Positions 36,844 through 45,728 of a stretch of 64,000 bases of DNA are shown piece by piece. Position numbers and translations under genes: made by a program. The notes beneath the pieces are model-generated. The model was not told the DNA's origin and ran no database searches. It saw only the letters and a list, made by a program, of their open reading frames with translations. Position 1 is the stretch's first letter. Each line of letters starts with the position of its first letter. The stretch is from Prolixibacteraceae bacterium (GTDB taxonomy: Bacteria > Bacteroidota > Bacteroidia > Bacteroidales > Prolixibacteraceae): the NCBI GenBank assembly GCA_003506435.1, contig DOAQ01000042.1, positions 143,456 through 207,455 on the forward strand. The letters run 5' to 3'.

Positions 36844-38947
36844 TATAAAGGCGTTTAGCCGTATGTTCTTATGGATCATGCTTATTCTTCTGAGTTGCGA
36901 TGATATTTTTGTTGAAGATATTACCGGGTTTACATTTCAATTGCAGTCTCCTTCTCCGGGACTGAAAACAACCGGTAATCAGATCAAATTCAGATGGGAG
37001 GAGGTTCCCGGAGCTTCCAGCTATCAACTTGAGGTAGTAACACCCGGATTTGCCACTGCACATAAGTTGGTATTTGACACCCTTTTGGAAACGAATGTGT
37101 GTGATACCATTATGCATACAGGAACATACGAGTGGAGGGTAAAAGCCATGAATTCGGCCTATTCGACCGGCTATTTTATGTCGTCATTTTCCATTCTTCC
37201 GGAATTCAACATCTCCACCCGACAAGTGACCCTTCAGTCTCCGGCAGATCAGATAACCAGCCCTGAAAGCAATTTCATATTTAAATGGGATTCGGTTGAA
37301 GGCGCCGGTTATTATCGCTTCAGAATAAAAGAAAATAATTGGGCCGGTGATTCTGTATTTGGGACAAATGTGTTTTCAACCAGTTGCAATTTTAATCTGA
37401 ACGACGGAATCTATGCCTGGGGGGTTGCAGCAGTTGATACGGTAACAAAAAAGCAAACGGATTATACGGTACGTACCCTTACTATTGATAAAACGGCGCC
37501 CGGAATACCGCAGTTAGTGAAGCCGGCTAATCAGGATACGCTGTACAACCCTCTGGTTAACCTGATTTGGAGCAAAACCGGTGAAGGAACTACCTATAAT
37601 CTGGAAGTATATTCAGATTCAGAGCTAAAAAATCGGATTATTGAAAAGCAGTTGACGGATACCTCAACCTATATTAATATCGGGAATCAGGGGATGTACT
37701 TCTGGCGTGTTAATGCAGCCGACCGGTTTGGAAATACCAGTTATTTCTCACCTGCATCTGTCTTTGAAATTCTTTTGCCTGCTGATATCTCAAATAAGCA
37801 TGTACAATTATTAACCCCGGCTGACAAAAGTACAAGTACCCGGAGTGATGTAACTTTTTGGTGGGAAGAAACAGAAGGGGCCGATAATTACCGTGTGCAA
37901 ATAGTCACTTCCTCGTTTTCAAATCCGGGGAAACTGGTATTTGATCAGTTGTCCGACAGTAATTCATTGATCCTGGAATTGGAAGCGGGCAATTATGAAT
38001 GGAGGGTGAAAGCAATTAACAGCAAATACGAAACAGCATACAGTACTGCTTCGTTTACAGTTTACGGAACTAATCTGAGCGATAAGAAAGTAAGTTTGCT
38101 TACCCCCGCACATGAAGCGCTGAGCAATCAATCGCCGGTACAGTTTACATGGGAGAAGATAAATGCAAATGCCGGTTATAACTTCATGATAAAGAAAAAT
38201 ACATGGGAGAGCGGAGCGACCGTTCATGATACCAATACAAATCAAACAGGGGCAGAAGTGACGCTCAGCGATGGCACCTACGTATGGGGAGTTAAAGCAA
38301 CTGACCCCATGAACGGTAGTTCAACAGAATATTCTGTACGAACGTTGACTGTTGACCTCACCAAGCCTGAGACTCCAAAATTAAAAGCTCCTGCCAATAA
38401 TCTGGTAACCGAAGAATATCTCATCGAATTTTCGTGGGAACCAGCCGATGCAACAGACAATGGCCTTACCTACACATTGGAAATTTACCAGGTACTGAAT
38501 AATGCGGTTGTACAGATGACCGGTAAAACAACGATGCAAAAATTCCTCAATTACAATTTTGAAGAAGCAGGAACATATAAATGGAGAATTTATGCTACGG
38601 ATAAGGCCGGAAACCAGAGTAGTTACAGTGAGTACCGTTTTCTTGAGATACAGAAAGAAAGTAACCTTTCGCTGATCCATGTAAACCTGATGGCCCCGGC
38701 TGATAATCTTTCGACAAATCTTACCAGTATTACCTTCTGGTGGGAAAAAGTTCCAAATGCAGAAGTTTATGAATTTCAACTGGTAAAGCCATCGTTTTCG
38801 AACACCGAAAGTGTAATAAAAAATACGGAACAGACCGGAACACAAATCCAGTTAAGCCTGACTCCCGGAAGCTATCAATGGAGGGTGAAGGCAAAGAATG
38901 ATTCGTCTGAAACAAACTATACCATGAGAACATTGACTATTTACTGA
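36821..38947 (+). CDS. lipoprotein of seven Fn3/Ig-like repeats within the secretion operon
   Basis: 708 residues. A lipoprotein signal is present (MFLWIMLILLSCDD, lipid Cys near residue 26). MFLW at position 36863 is an alternative start that removes the overlap. Seven beta-sandwich repeats of 85-100 residues fill the rest, each with L-x-P, FxWxx and a WRVKA/WGVKA/WRIYA strand. The repeats come in the order A-B-C-A-B-C-A: A ends EWRVKA, B has KxxxWxxxxxxxDTN and VRTLTV, C has WR(V/I)xAxDxxGN. It is envelope-anchored. Likely roles are scaffold or pilotin-like partner of the secretin, or a surface adhesin. It has no counterpart in standard T2SS gene sets that I know. Confidence 0.75.
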   Translation: MKSLTPGNIKAFSRMFLWIMLILLSCDDIFVEDITGFTFQLQSPSPGLKTTGNQIKFRWEEVPGASSYQLEVVTPGFATAHKLVFDTLLETNVCDTIMHTGTYEWRVKAMNSAYSTGYFMSSFSILPEFNISTRQVTLQSPADQITSPESNFIFKWDSVEGAGYYRFRIKENNWAGDSVFGTNVFSTSCNFNLNDGIYAWGVAAVDTVTKKQTDYTVRTLTIDKTAPGIPQLVKPANQDTLYNPLVNLIWSKTGEGTTYNLEVYSDSELKNRIIEKQLTDTSTYINIGNQGMYFWRVNAADRFGNTSYFSPASVFEILLPADISNKHVQLLTPADKSTSTRSDVTFWWEETEGADNYRVQIVTSSFSNPGKLVFDQLSDSNSLILELEAGNYEWRVKAINSKYETAYSTASFTVYGTNLSDKKVSLLTPAHEALSNQSPVQFTWEKINANAGYNFMIKKNTWESGATVHDTNTNQTGAEVTLSDGTYVWGVKATDPMNGSSTEYSVRTLTVDLTKPETPKLKAPANNLVTEEYLIEFSWEPADATDNGLTYTLEIYQVLNNAVVQMTGKTTMQKFLNYNFEEAGTYKWRIYATDKAGNQSSYSEYRFLEIQKESNLSLIHVNLMAPADNLSTNLTSITFWWEKVPNAEVYEFQLVKPSFSNTESVIKNTEQTGTQIQLSLTPGSYQWRVKAKNDSSETNYTMRTLTIY

Positions 38948-38960
38948 GAGGAATATAAAA

Positions 38961-39425
38961 GTGAAAAATAAGAAATTCACATATTTTGTATTAATTCCTG
39001 CTGTAATTGTTGTATGGGGGCTTATCGTATATAAAATAATTGCACGGGACAGTAATACTGCTCCGGGAAATTTCATGCCCGAAACGGTTGCAAAAGAAGA
39101 AAAAATCGTCCGGAATGAGGAATACAAGCTTCTCAATAACTACCCTGACCCTTTTTCTATCGAAAAGATAGCAGTTCCTGTTAAAAAGACAGAAAAAACA
39201 AGGGTCTCCCCTCCTTCCGTACCGAAATATAACTGGCCTGATATCCGGTTTAACGGCTACATTCTGAACGGAGATATTGCCAGGGCACATATTACAATTA
39301 ACGGAGAAAACAAAATACTGATGCTCAATGACAATTTTTCGGATGGCTATATTCTAACCGGAATAACTAAAGATTCCATTAAAGTAAGGTACCAAAGTGG
39401 CATGAAATGGTTTTCAAAAAAATAA
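38961..39425 (+). CDS. GspC/PilP-like protein
   Basis: 154 residues. One N-terminal membrane helix (about 7-26), a flexible proline-containing stretch (about 30-90), and a small beta domain at the C-terminus with FNGYILNGDIARAHITINGE and MLNDNFSDGYILTGI, close in pattern to the HR/PilP domain (glycine-rich strand pair followed by a loop and 'DSI' strand). GspC/PilP proteins link the inner-membrane platform to the secretin. Its position in the operon agrees. It overlaps the next reading frame only if that gene starts at its first Met. Confidence 0.65.
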   Translation: MKNKKFTYFVLIPAVIVVWGLIVYKIIARDSNTAPGNFMPETVAKEEKIVRNEEYKLLNNYPDPFSIEKIAVPVKKTEKTRVSPPSVPKYNWPDIRFNGYILNGDIARAHITINGENKILMLNDNFSDGYILTGITKDSIKVRYQSGMKWFSKK

Positions 39426-39436
39426 CAAAAGTAATT

Positions 39437-40075
39437 ATGAATTTATGCAGAATGGATAGGATACATTTTTTTAAGCCGGCGCTGATAATACCTTTTATTT
39501 TGATTCTGAACAGCGCCCGTTCCGAAAGCCCTTTTGTTCATATTGTTGTTCAGGAAGAGCCGGGAAAAGTATTGCAATATGCTGTAATATATCGGGAAAT
39601 AAGCAGGAAGACGAACCCATTGATAAACTATTACTGGCATAATAACGGAAAGATGAGGTCAAGCAGAGGAGACTTCTCAGGAAATTTGCTGCATGGAAAC
39701 TACGAAGAATTTGACCGTTCCGGAAGGTTAACCGGAAAAGGTACTTTTTTTTACGGAACAAAAGACGGAGACTGGAAATTCTGGAATAAAGAAGGAGAAA
39801 TAGCCGGAATGGAGAAATGGAGAAAAGGGTTTATACTTCAGAAGATCAGCGTCACACAAACACAAACAACCACCGAGCGCTATAAAAATAACCAGTTGCA
39901 TGGTAAACGAACTATCATAGAAAAGCAAAAACCGTTATGTATTGAAATATACCGGTCCGGAGAACTTAAAAAGAACACCAGAAAACTTTCCCTGAAATCA
40001 ATACGAAAACAATCCGGAACAGAGAAGAAAAACAAGAAAAAACAGACCCCAGATGAGCCTAAGCTTTCGGAATAG
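39437..40075 (+). CDS. exported MORN-repeat protein
   Basis: 212 residues from the Met in MNLCRMDRIHFFKPALIIP, chosen because it gives a signal peptide (ends near NSARSES) and no long overlap. The frame is open from 39407. Residues ~60-165 hold MORN-like strands with G-x-(Y/W)-x-x-(Y/F) spacing: HNNGKMRSSRGDFSGNLLHG, GKGTFFYGTKDGDWKFW, NNQLHGKRTII. The C-terminus is very Lys-rich. MORN repeats of this kind form beta-hairpin ladders and are common in Bacteroidota periplasmic or outer-membrane proteins of unknown role. Its position inside the operon suggests an accessory part of the machine. Confidence 0.65.
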   Translation: MNLCRMDRIHFFKPALIIPFILILNSARSESPFVHIVVQEEPGKVLQYAVIYREISRKTNPLINYYWHNNGKMRSSRGDFSGNLLHGNYEEFDRSGRLTGKGTFFYGTKDGDWKFWNKEGEIAGMEKWRKGFILQKISVTQTQTTTERYKNNQLHGKRTIIEKQKPLCIEIYRSGELKKNTRKLSLKSIRKQSGTEKKNKKKQTPDEPKLSE

Positions 40076-40079
40076 TATA

Positions 40080-41336
40080 ATGAGCATATATAAAAAAAGA
40101 CTGTATGGAGGGGCATTGCAATTTACCATTGTTTTTTCATTGCTGGGGCTGATGATGTTGTCCTTGTTTTTAGTTTTCGTGCGTTTAAATGCATTGGAAA
40201 TATTTCAGGGCCAAAGGCAAACCCAGTTAATAGAGAACATACGATCGGCGATTGTTATCATGGAGAATAACCCGAAATTATTTGAAACTCCGTCACACAA
40301 TTTTCAGATAACTAATAATTCAAGTTACGAAACAGAAGTTAACATTCAACCGTGGGGGTTTTATGATGCCGTGAAAATTTCGTCTTCACATACACAGTCC
40401 CGGCTATCCGGAATATATTTATTTTCCGACAATATCCGGAAAAGTAATATGTTGCCTTCATTGTACTTATCCGACCCAAAACGTTACTTATCAGTCGGCG
40501 GTAAAACTTATCTGGGCAATAATTCATATTTACCGGCCTATGGTGTCAGAAAAGCCTATGTGGGAGGTATCGGATATACCCGGGAATCATTTGTCAACGG
40601 AAATAGCTATAAAGCAAATAACGAATTGCCTGAACTTAATCGTAAATGGATGGAAAGATATTTTCAGGTGAAGAATATCATTAAAGGATCGGAAAACAGG
40701 ATAAATATAGATGAACTTCGGTCTGACACTTTAACAAATTCATTTTCATCTCCTTCGCTGGTAGTTGCCTGCCCTGACGATTATTTTCTATCGCGCCATT
40801 ATTTTGAAGGGAACATCATTATTTGCGGAACAAAACTTACATTCGATCATACCGTAAGGCTTAAAAACTGTATTGTCTTTGCAGATTCGATTGTCATGAA
40901 TGAAGGTTTTACAGGTGAAGGCCAATTCATGGCTAAAAACAGGATCGAAACTGGTGAATCATCAGTAATAAAGGTCTCTTCCGTTTTATTTATGAATAAC
41001 ACAAAAAGTTCTGATCAAATAGTACTTGGAAGTTCAACACAGTTTCAGGGAGAAATAATTGTTGCCAATAATACTCCGGGAGGAAAGGAAGCATTAATCA
41101 TTGAATCAGGGTGCCAACTTATCGGACAAGTTTATTGCAATGGGTATTGTACTTTTGATGGAATCATATTTGGCAGTTTATATACCCGGGGATTTATAAA
41201 AAGAGACAAAAAAGGTCTATACGAGAATTACCTTGTGAATGTGTGTATCGACATTGAAAGATTGCCTGTTGAATACAACGGCATATCATTAATTGACAAC
41301 CCGTTGACTAAAAATTGTAATGAAGAAGTTTTTTAA
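40080..41336 (+). CDS. GspK-like minor pseudopilin with a beta-helix-like C-terminal half
   Basis: 418 residues from Met at 40080 (an upstream Met at 40053 would overlap the MORN gene). The N-terminus YGG^ALQFTIVFSLLGLMML is a prepilin-type helix with Thr, not Glu, at +5. Lack of Glu5 is a feature of GspK, the tip pseudopilin. The C-terminal ~170 residues are strand-rich with regular I/V spacing (GNIIICGTKLTF, KNCIVFADSIVMNEG, LIIESGCQLIGQVYCNGYCTFDG), like bactofilin or 'polymer-forming' beta-helices. Pilin-like at one end and beta-helical at the other is unusual. It is followed by two more pseudopilins and GspF. Confidence 0.65.
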   Translation: MSIYKKRLYGGALQFTIVFSLLGLMMLSLFLVFVRLNALEIFQGQRQTQLIENIRSAIVIMENNPKLFETPSHNFQITNNSSYETEVNIQPWGFYDAVKISSSHTQSRLSGIYLFSDNIRKSNMLPSLYLSDPKRYLSVGGKTYLGNNSYLPAYGVRKAYVGGIGYTRESFVNGNSYKANNELPELNRKWMERYFQVKNIIKGSENRINIDELRSDTLTNSFSSPSLVVACPDDYFLSRHYFEGNIIICGTKLTFDHTVRLKNCIVFADSIVMNEGFTGEGQFMAKNRIETGESSVIKVSSVLFMNNTKSSDQIVLGSSTQFQGEIIVANNTPGGKEALIIESGCQLIGQVYCNGYCTFDGIIFGSLYTRGFIKRDKKGLYENYLVNVCIDIERLPVEYNGISLIDNPLTKNCNEEVF

Positions 41337-41712
41337 AGCATACAATAGACAAAAACTTATTGCTTCTTCAGTCATGGAAGTTATTGTAGCATTGATTGTT
41401 TGTATGATTATATTTTCGATCTCAACCAGTATCATTTTAAAAAGCCAGAAGAGTAACAACATTTCTTTAAAACAAAAAGCCAGATTAACTCTTACCAATA
41501 TCACCAGAAATAACTGGGAAGAATATGCGGATTTTAATTGTCAAGGATTTGAAATATCGGTTGTTTCAGAAGAAAATGATAGTATGCAAAATATATGCAG
41601 GGTGATAGTGTCTGCATGTGATAATGAAGGAAGAATGCTGGGAGAAAAAGTTTTCATGGAAAATAAACAGAGAGTGACAGCAGATAAATTAAAAGACAAG
41701 AATGTTGAATAA
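41320..41712 (+). CDS. minor pseudopilin (GspI/H-like)
   Basis: 130 residues. Prepilin motif LIA^SSVMEVIVALIVCMIIF with Ala15 at the cleavage site and Glu at +5, then the hydrophobic helix to about residue 35 and a short soluble domain. It overlaps the stop of the preceding gene by 17 bases. Short length fits GspI/GspH-type minor pseudopilins. Exact type is not clear. Confidence 0.75.
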   Translation: MKKFFKAYNRQKLIASSVMEVIVALIVCMIIFSISTSIILKSQKSNNISLKQKARLTLTNITRNNWEEYADFNCQGFEISVVSEENDSMQNICRVIVSACDNEGRMLGEKVFMENKQRVTADKLKDKNVE

Positions 41713-41732
41713 ACCAACAATTACCAATTGAA

Positions 41733-42224
41733 ATGAGAAATAAAATATTCGCATCAAAAAAAATAATGGCATTTACTATCCTCGAAATGATTGTTGCCCT
41801 GATATTATCATTTTTTCTATTGGGAATAGTATATCTGTCCTACAATATTATGACCCGGTATTTAGATCAAAAAAAAGAATCAGACCTGTCCCGGCTTTTG
41901 TTGGTAAGTTCTGAGTTTGAAATGCTTTTTTTCCGTGCGCATAATATCACAGAAAAAGAAAAGGGACTATGCTTTCTTTGTGAAGACAAAGAATTCGAAT
42001 ACATATTGTCAGACGATGCTATAATCAGAAACCAGACATCTCAACCGGACACTATTTATGCGGGGAAATATTCATATCAGGTTGCCGGATATAGTGATTA
42101 TGGCAGAATATATCAACTCACATTATGGTTTGAAAATAAGAAAGATACATTACAGATGACATTTGAGAAAAAATATTGGTCTAATCAACTACTAAAAGAT
42201 AAGGAGATAAATTTTGAGTATTGA
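41733..42224 (+). CDS. minor pseudopilin (GspJ/H-like)
   Basis: 163 residues. A classic signal MA^FTILEMIVALILSFFLLG (Ala13 before the cut, Glu at +5), followed by a globular part rich in strands with two Cys (CFLC). It stands between another pseudopilin and GspF and overlaps the latter by 11 bases. Likely processed by the prepilin peptidase encoded at 14131. Confidence 0.78.
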   Translation: MRNKIFASKKIMAFTILEMIVALILSFFLLGIVYLSYNIMTRYLDQKKESDLSRLLLVSSEFEMLFFRAHNITEKEKGLCFLCEDKEFEYILSDDAIIRNQTSQPDTIYAGKYSYQVAGYSDYGRIYQLTLWFENKKDTLQMTFEKKYWSNQLLKDKEINFEY

Positions 42225-43341
42225 CCTTCGAAATATAGATCTAAAGAAATCGAAACAGCAAGGGATTGAGTGGCACAAGAGCCTTTCCATTGATATCCGT
42301 TTCAGGAAAAAGGAACTTTCCTTAAAAAAGAAAGAAGATTTATATTCTGAATTAGGTATATTAATTGGTTCCGGTCTCGATATTAAAAGCAGTTTCCTGG
42401 TATTGATGGAAGAAAATAAAAAAGAAATCAGGCAATTCTATCAAAATGTATATGACAAGCTAATAAAAGGTGTCAGCTTATCCGATGCTCTTCGTGAAAC
42501 AGGAAAAATATCGATGTATGAATATTTTACGGTTCAGATCGGTGAAGAAACAGGAAATCTATACACTGTTCTGAATCAACTTGCACAACATTTTTCTCAG
42601 CGTATAAAACAAAAAAGGCAACTCATCAATACTTTTTCATACCCGGTATTAGTAATCATTACTGCAGTTGTCGTGGTTTTGTTCATGATGAACTTTATTG
42701 TACCTATGTTTGAAGAGCTTTTTAAAAGGTTCAATGGCGAACTTCCCACATTGACCCGTATTGTTATACAAACTTCTGAGTTTATTTCGAAATATTCATG
42801 GAGTATGATTGTCGTCGTTTCAGCAATCACTACTCTAATACTTATGGTAAGGAAAAAAGATTTTTACCGCAAAATAACATCTGAATTTATATTACGGGTG
42901 CCCGGAATTAAAACCATTGTGAAGAAAGTATATCTCGCCAAGTTTTGTCAAACCTTTTCTCTCCTGAATTCGTCAAAAATACCCGTAGTAACATCGATAC
43001 AACTAATCCAAAAAATCATTGGGTTTTATCCTTTTGAAAAAGCGCTGGCTGAAATTGAAAAGGAGCTTGTTAACGGAAAACTACTTCATGAATCATTTCA
43101 AATGTACTCCGTTTTTGATGCCAAGATAATCTCTTTAACTAAAGTAGGTGAAGAAGTAAACAAGCTGGATGATATTTACAACAACCTTAGCAGGCAATAT
43201 TCCGAAGAAATACAACACAAAGTCTCTGTCTTAAATACATTACTCGAACCTGTATTAATTATTTTCATCGGATTCTTTGTCGCTCTCATTCTCATATCAA
43301 TGTATTTACCCATGTTCCAGATGAGTAATACGATGTATTAA
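42214..43341 (+). CDS. GspF/PilC-type inner-membrane platform protein
   Basis: 375 residues with TTG as start codon. The TTG is supported by AAGGAG at 42201-42206, seven bases upstream, a rare clear Shine-Dalgarno in this window. Two GspF cytoplasmic domains (about 40-135 and 235-335) alternate with three membrane helices (about 140-165, 193-212, 343-368). Family phrases are LGILIGSGLDIKSSF, ALRETGKISMYEYFTVQIGEETG and LTKVGEEVNKLDDIYNNLS. It is the inner-membrane base on which the GspE ATPase acts. It closes the rightward operon, 16 bases before the convergent pdxH. Confidence 0.92.
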   Translation: MSIDLRNIDLKKSKQQGIEWHKSLSIDIRFRKKELSLKKKEDLYSELGILIGSGLDIKSSFLVLMEENKKEIRQFYQNVYDKLIKGVSLSDALRETGKISMYEYFTVQIGEETGNLYTVLNQLAQHFSQRIKQKRQLINTFSYPVLVIITAVVVVLFMMNFIVPMFEELFKRFNGELPTLTRIVIQTSEFISKYSWSMIVVVSAITTLILMVRKKDFYRKITSEFILRVPGIKTIVKKVYLAKFCQTFSLLNSSKIPVVTSIQLIQKIIGFYPFEKALAEIEKELVNGKLLHESFQMYSVFDAKIISLTKVGEEVNKLDDIYNNLSRQYSEEIQHKVSVLNTLLEPVLIIFIGFFVALILISMYLPMFQMSNTMY

Positions 43342-43357
43342 TTTTCTTAGAATAAAA

Positions 43358-43987
43358 TCATGGCGCCAACCGAACAATTTTCCAGCCGTTTTTTTCCAAC
43401 TGATAGCAAATCCGGTCGTGCAGACGGTTAGGCCTCCCCTGCCAGAACTCAATCTGGTACGGAATTACCAGGTAGCCGCCCCAGTTCTGTGGACGCGGAA
43501 TTTCATCGCCAAATTTTTTCCTGTATTTACTGAAACTTTCGTCCAGCACGCTTTTCGAACTTATTACCTGGCTTTGTGGCGATGCCCAGGCGCCCAACCG
43601 GCTATCGACCGGACGGGAGGCAAAATATTCATCCGACAGTTTGCCGCTAATTCTTTCTATACTTCCGTCAATGCGCACCTGCCGTTCCAATTCGGGCCAG
43701 AAAAAAGTAAGCGAGGCAAACCGGTTAATTGCAATATGTCCGGCTTTTGCGCTGCTGTAATTGGTAAAAAACACAAAACCCTGGCTGTTCTGTTCTTTCA
43801 AAAGCACCACTCTTGCATGTGGCCGGTTTTGCCCGTCGACGGTAGATAATACCATGGCCGTTGGCTCGTTTACCTTGCTTCTCAGCGATTCATCCAGCCA
43901 AATCCGGAATTGTTCCAGCGGATTTTCTTTTACATCCTTTTCCAGCAACTCATTTTGCTGATAATTATTTCTGATATCTTTCAACAT
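43358..43987 (-). CDS. pdxH: pyridoxine/pyridoxamine 5'-phosphate oxidase
   Basis: 209 residues, standard length. FMN- and substrate-binding phrases RPHARVVLLKE, GFVFFTNYSSAKAGHI, SRLGAWASPQSQ and the C-terminal EFWQGRPNRLHDR are all present. It makes pyridoxal 5'-phosphate in the cytosol. Located 22 bases after the FNR gene in the same direction. Confidence 0.95.
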   Translation of the reverse strand: MLKDIRNNYQQNELLEKDVKENPLEQFRIWLDESLRSKVNEPTAMVLSTVDGQNRPHARVVLLKEQNSQGFVFFTNYSSAKAGHIAINRFASLTFFWPELERQVRIDGSIERISGKLSDEYFASRPVDSRLGAWASPQSQVISSKSVLDESFSKYRKKFGDEIPRPQNWGGYLVIPYQIEFWQGRPNRLHDRICYQLEKNGWKIVRLAP

Positions 43988-44009
43988 TTATCTTATCAGG
44001 CAATCCACG

Positions 44010-44705
44010 TTAAAAAAACACCTCTGTGCGTATATTTTCAGGAGGGATGCCATAGTTTTCAAGAATTCCGGCGACCTCCTCAATCATTTCCGAATTTCCG
44101 CAGAGATAGCAGATGGTATCTCTTGCGACCGGATGCTCTTTCAGAAAGTAAGTGACCCTTCCGAAGTAATCGCCCTTGTCGACGCGCGATGTACACAGTG
44201 TAAAGTTCCCCTGAATAAAAGATTTTCGTCCGTAGGCTTCGTCATCGAAATGAACCCCATGCAAAACGTTGTAATTTAAATCCGGGAAACTTTTCACAAA
44301 CGAATGGAATGGCGAAATGCCGGTGCCGGTAGCCACAAAAAGCAGAGGCGCTCCCTGTTTCGCCTGTTCATCGAGAATGAAAAACCCTTTTGGCCCTTCC
44401 AACTCAACGATTTCACCGGTTTTAATATGGCGCAGATACCTCGAAAAACTTCCCTCAGGGATTTCACGGACCAGAAAATCGAGATACGTTTCATTTGCCC
44501 CGCTGTAAATCGAATATTCACGGCCTTGTTTCAGTTCAGGAATGCGAAATACCACGTACTGACCGGGTTCAAACCGGAAGTCATTCTTTTCAATCCGGAC
44601 GACAAAGGTCTCCGGGGTCAGATTTTCAACGGAAATTACCTTGTGCCTTGTTCTATGCACGGTAGAATTATTCGGCCGGGTTATTTTTTCAGTATTAGTA
44701 AACAT
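44010..44705 (-). CDS. ferredoxin-NADP reductase-like oxidoreductase
   Basis: 231 residues from the Met in MFTNTEKITRP. A longer frame to 44753 would lie inside lipA and is unlikely. The FAD site shows GREYSIYSG (about 75-83), the NAD(P) site LLFVATGTGISPFHSFV (about 121-137) and CYLCGNSEMIEEV (about 199-211). The C-terminus ends in aromatic EVFF, a flavin-stacking feature. A cytosolic flavoprotein that passes electrons between NAD(P)H and ferredoxin or flavodoxin, plausibly serving LipA next door. Start overlaps the lipA stop by 11 bases. Confidence 0.88.
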   Translation of the reverse strand: MFTNTEKITRPNNSTVHRTRHKVISVENLTPETFVVRIEKNDFRFEPGQYVVFRIPELKQGREYSIYSGANETYLDFLVREIPEGSFSRYLRHIKTGEIVELEGPKGFFILDEQAKQGAPLLFVATGTGISPFHSFVKSFPDLNYNVLHGVHFDDEAYGRKSFIQGNFTLCTSRVDKGDYFGRVTYFLKEHPVARDTICYLCGNSEMIEEVAGILENYGIPPENIRTEVFF

Positions 44706-45549
44706 GTTTTTCTGCGTGATAGGATGAACGGACGAGCGAACTGCTTTCAACATGCGAGAAACCGCGTTTCATGCCTTCCTCGCGATAAAATTCAAAAGTT
44801 TCGGGCCGAATATATTCTTCCACTTTCATCAGGTTACTGTCGGGCTGAAGATATTGGCCGATGGTCAGCACTTTGCAATTCACCGAGCAAAGATCGTCCA
44901 TGGTTTCCAGCACTTCGTCCGGTTTTTCTCCCAATCCAAGCATGATCCCCGATTTGGAAACAATTCCTGCATTGGCTACGAATTGCAGAACTTTCAGGCT
45001 GCGGTCGTACCGGGCGGCGCTTCTCACTTTCGATGTCAGCCTTCGCACGGTTTCCAAATTATGTGAAATCACTTCGGGCCCTGCTTCAATTATTTTTTGT
45101 ACCAATTCTTCCCGTCCGTTAAAATCGGGAATCAATGTTTCCATGGTCGTTCCGGGATTGATCTCTTTCACTTTCCGGATGGTTTCAGCCCAAAAACGGG
45201 CGCCGCCATCAGGCTGATCGTCGCGATCAACTGAAGTGATTACGACATGTTTCAAACCAAGAGTACGGATGGTTTCAGCCAAACGGCGCGGCTCTTCCCA
45301 GTCAAGCGGATCGGGAATCAGGTTTTTTACGTAACAAAAGCGACAGTTGCGGGTACATTTTTCACCCATAATCATGAAACTGGCAGTACCGGCATTCCAG
45401 CACTCTCCTTTATTAGGACAATTTCCGCTGGTACATATTGTATGCAACCGGTGTTCGGCAATCAGACGTTTCACCTTCGAATAATTTTCTCCACTTGGGA
45501 GTGGTGATTTCATCCAACGCGGCAGCCGCTGACGGCCTGTATCTTGCAT
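44695..45549 (-). CDS. lipA: lipoyl synthase
   Basis: About 284 residues from Met at 45549 (MQDTGRQRLP). The frame extends to 45588. Both iron-sulfur sites are visible: the auxiliary cluster CTSGNCPNKGEC and the radical-SAM CTRNCRFC. The C-terminal VRSSYHAEK carries the RSSY motif that binds the auxiliary cluster. It inserts sulfur into octanoyl groups of E2 and GcvH proteins. It overlaps the reductase gene downstream, suggesting coupled supply of electrons. Confidence 0.95.
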   Translation of the reverse strand: MQDTGRQRLPRWMKSPLPSGENYSKVKRLIAEHRLHTICTSGNCPNKGECWNAGTASFMIMGEKCTRNCRFCYVKNLIPDPLDWEEPRRLAETIRTLGLKHVVITSVDRDDQPDGGARFWAETIRKVKEINPGTTMETLIPDFNGREELVQKIIEAGPEVISHNLETVRRLTSKVRSAARYDRSLKVLQFVANAGIVSKSGIMLGLGEKPDEVLETMDDLCSVNCKVLTIGQYLQPDSNLMKVEEYIRPETFEFYREEGMKRGFSHVESSSLVRSSYHAEKHVY

Positions 45550-45665
45550 GGTCATTGTTCTGTTTTTTGAATTCAAACAATACAACACGATGCCGGCGAA
45601 TATGTTTAACTCAGATTGCAGGTAAAATCAAGGGAAACATCAAATATTAAACAAAAAGCAGAAAT

Positions 45666-45712
45666 TTAAAAAGGTGAAACCATATTTGATAATGATTCCA
45701 CCTTTTATATTT
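45666..45712 (-). terminator. intrinsic terminator of secA-lgt
   Basis: AAAAGGTG (45669-45676) pairs with CACCTTTT (45699-45706), with T-runs on both sides. It lies 17 bases beyond the lgt stop and before lipA. Confidence 0.65.
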
Positions 45713-45728
45713 TTTTTGTGATGAAATA

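Noticed and set aside
44706..44753. N-terminal extension of the ferredoxin reductase
   Set aside because: It lies wholly within lipA and lacks similarity to the family. Met at 44705 gives the normal start.
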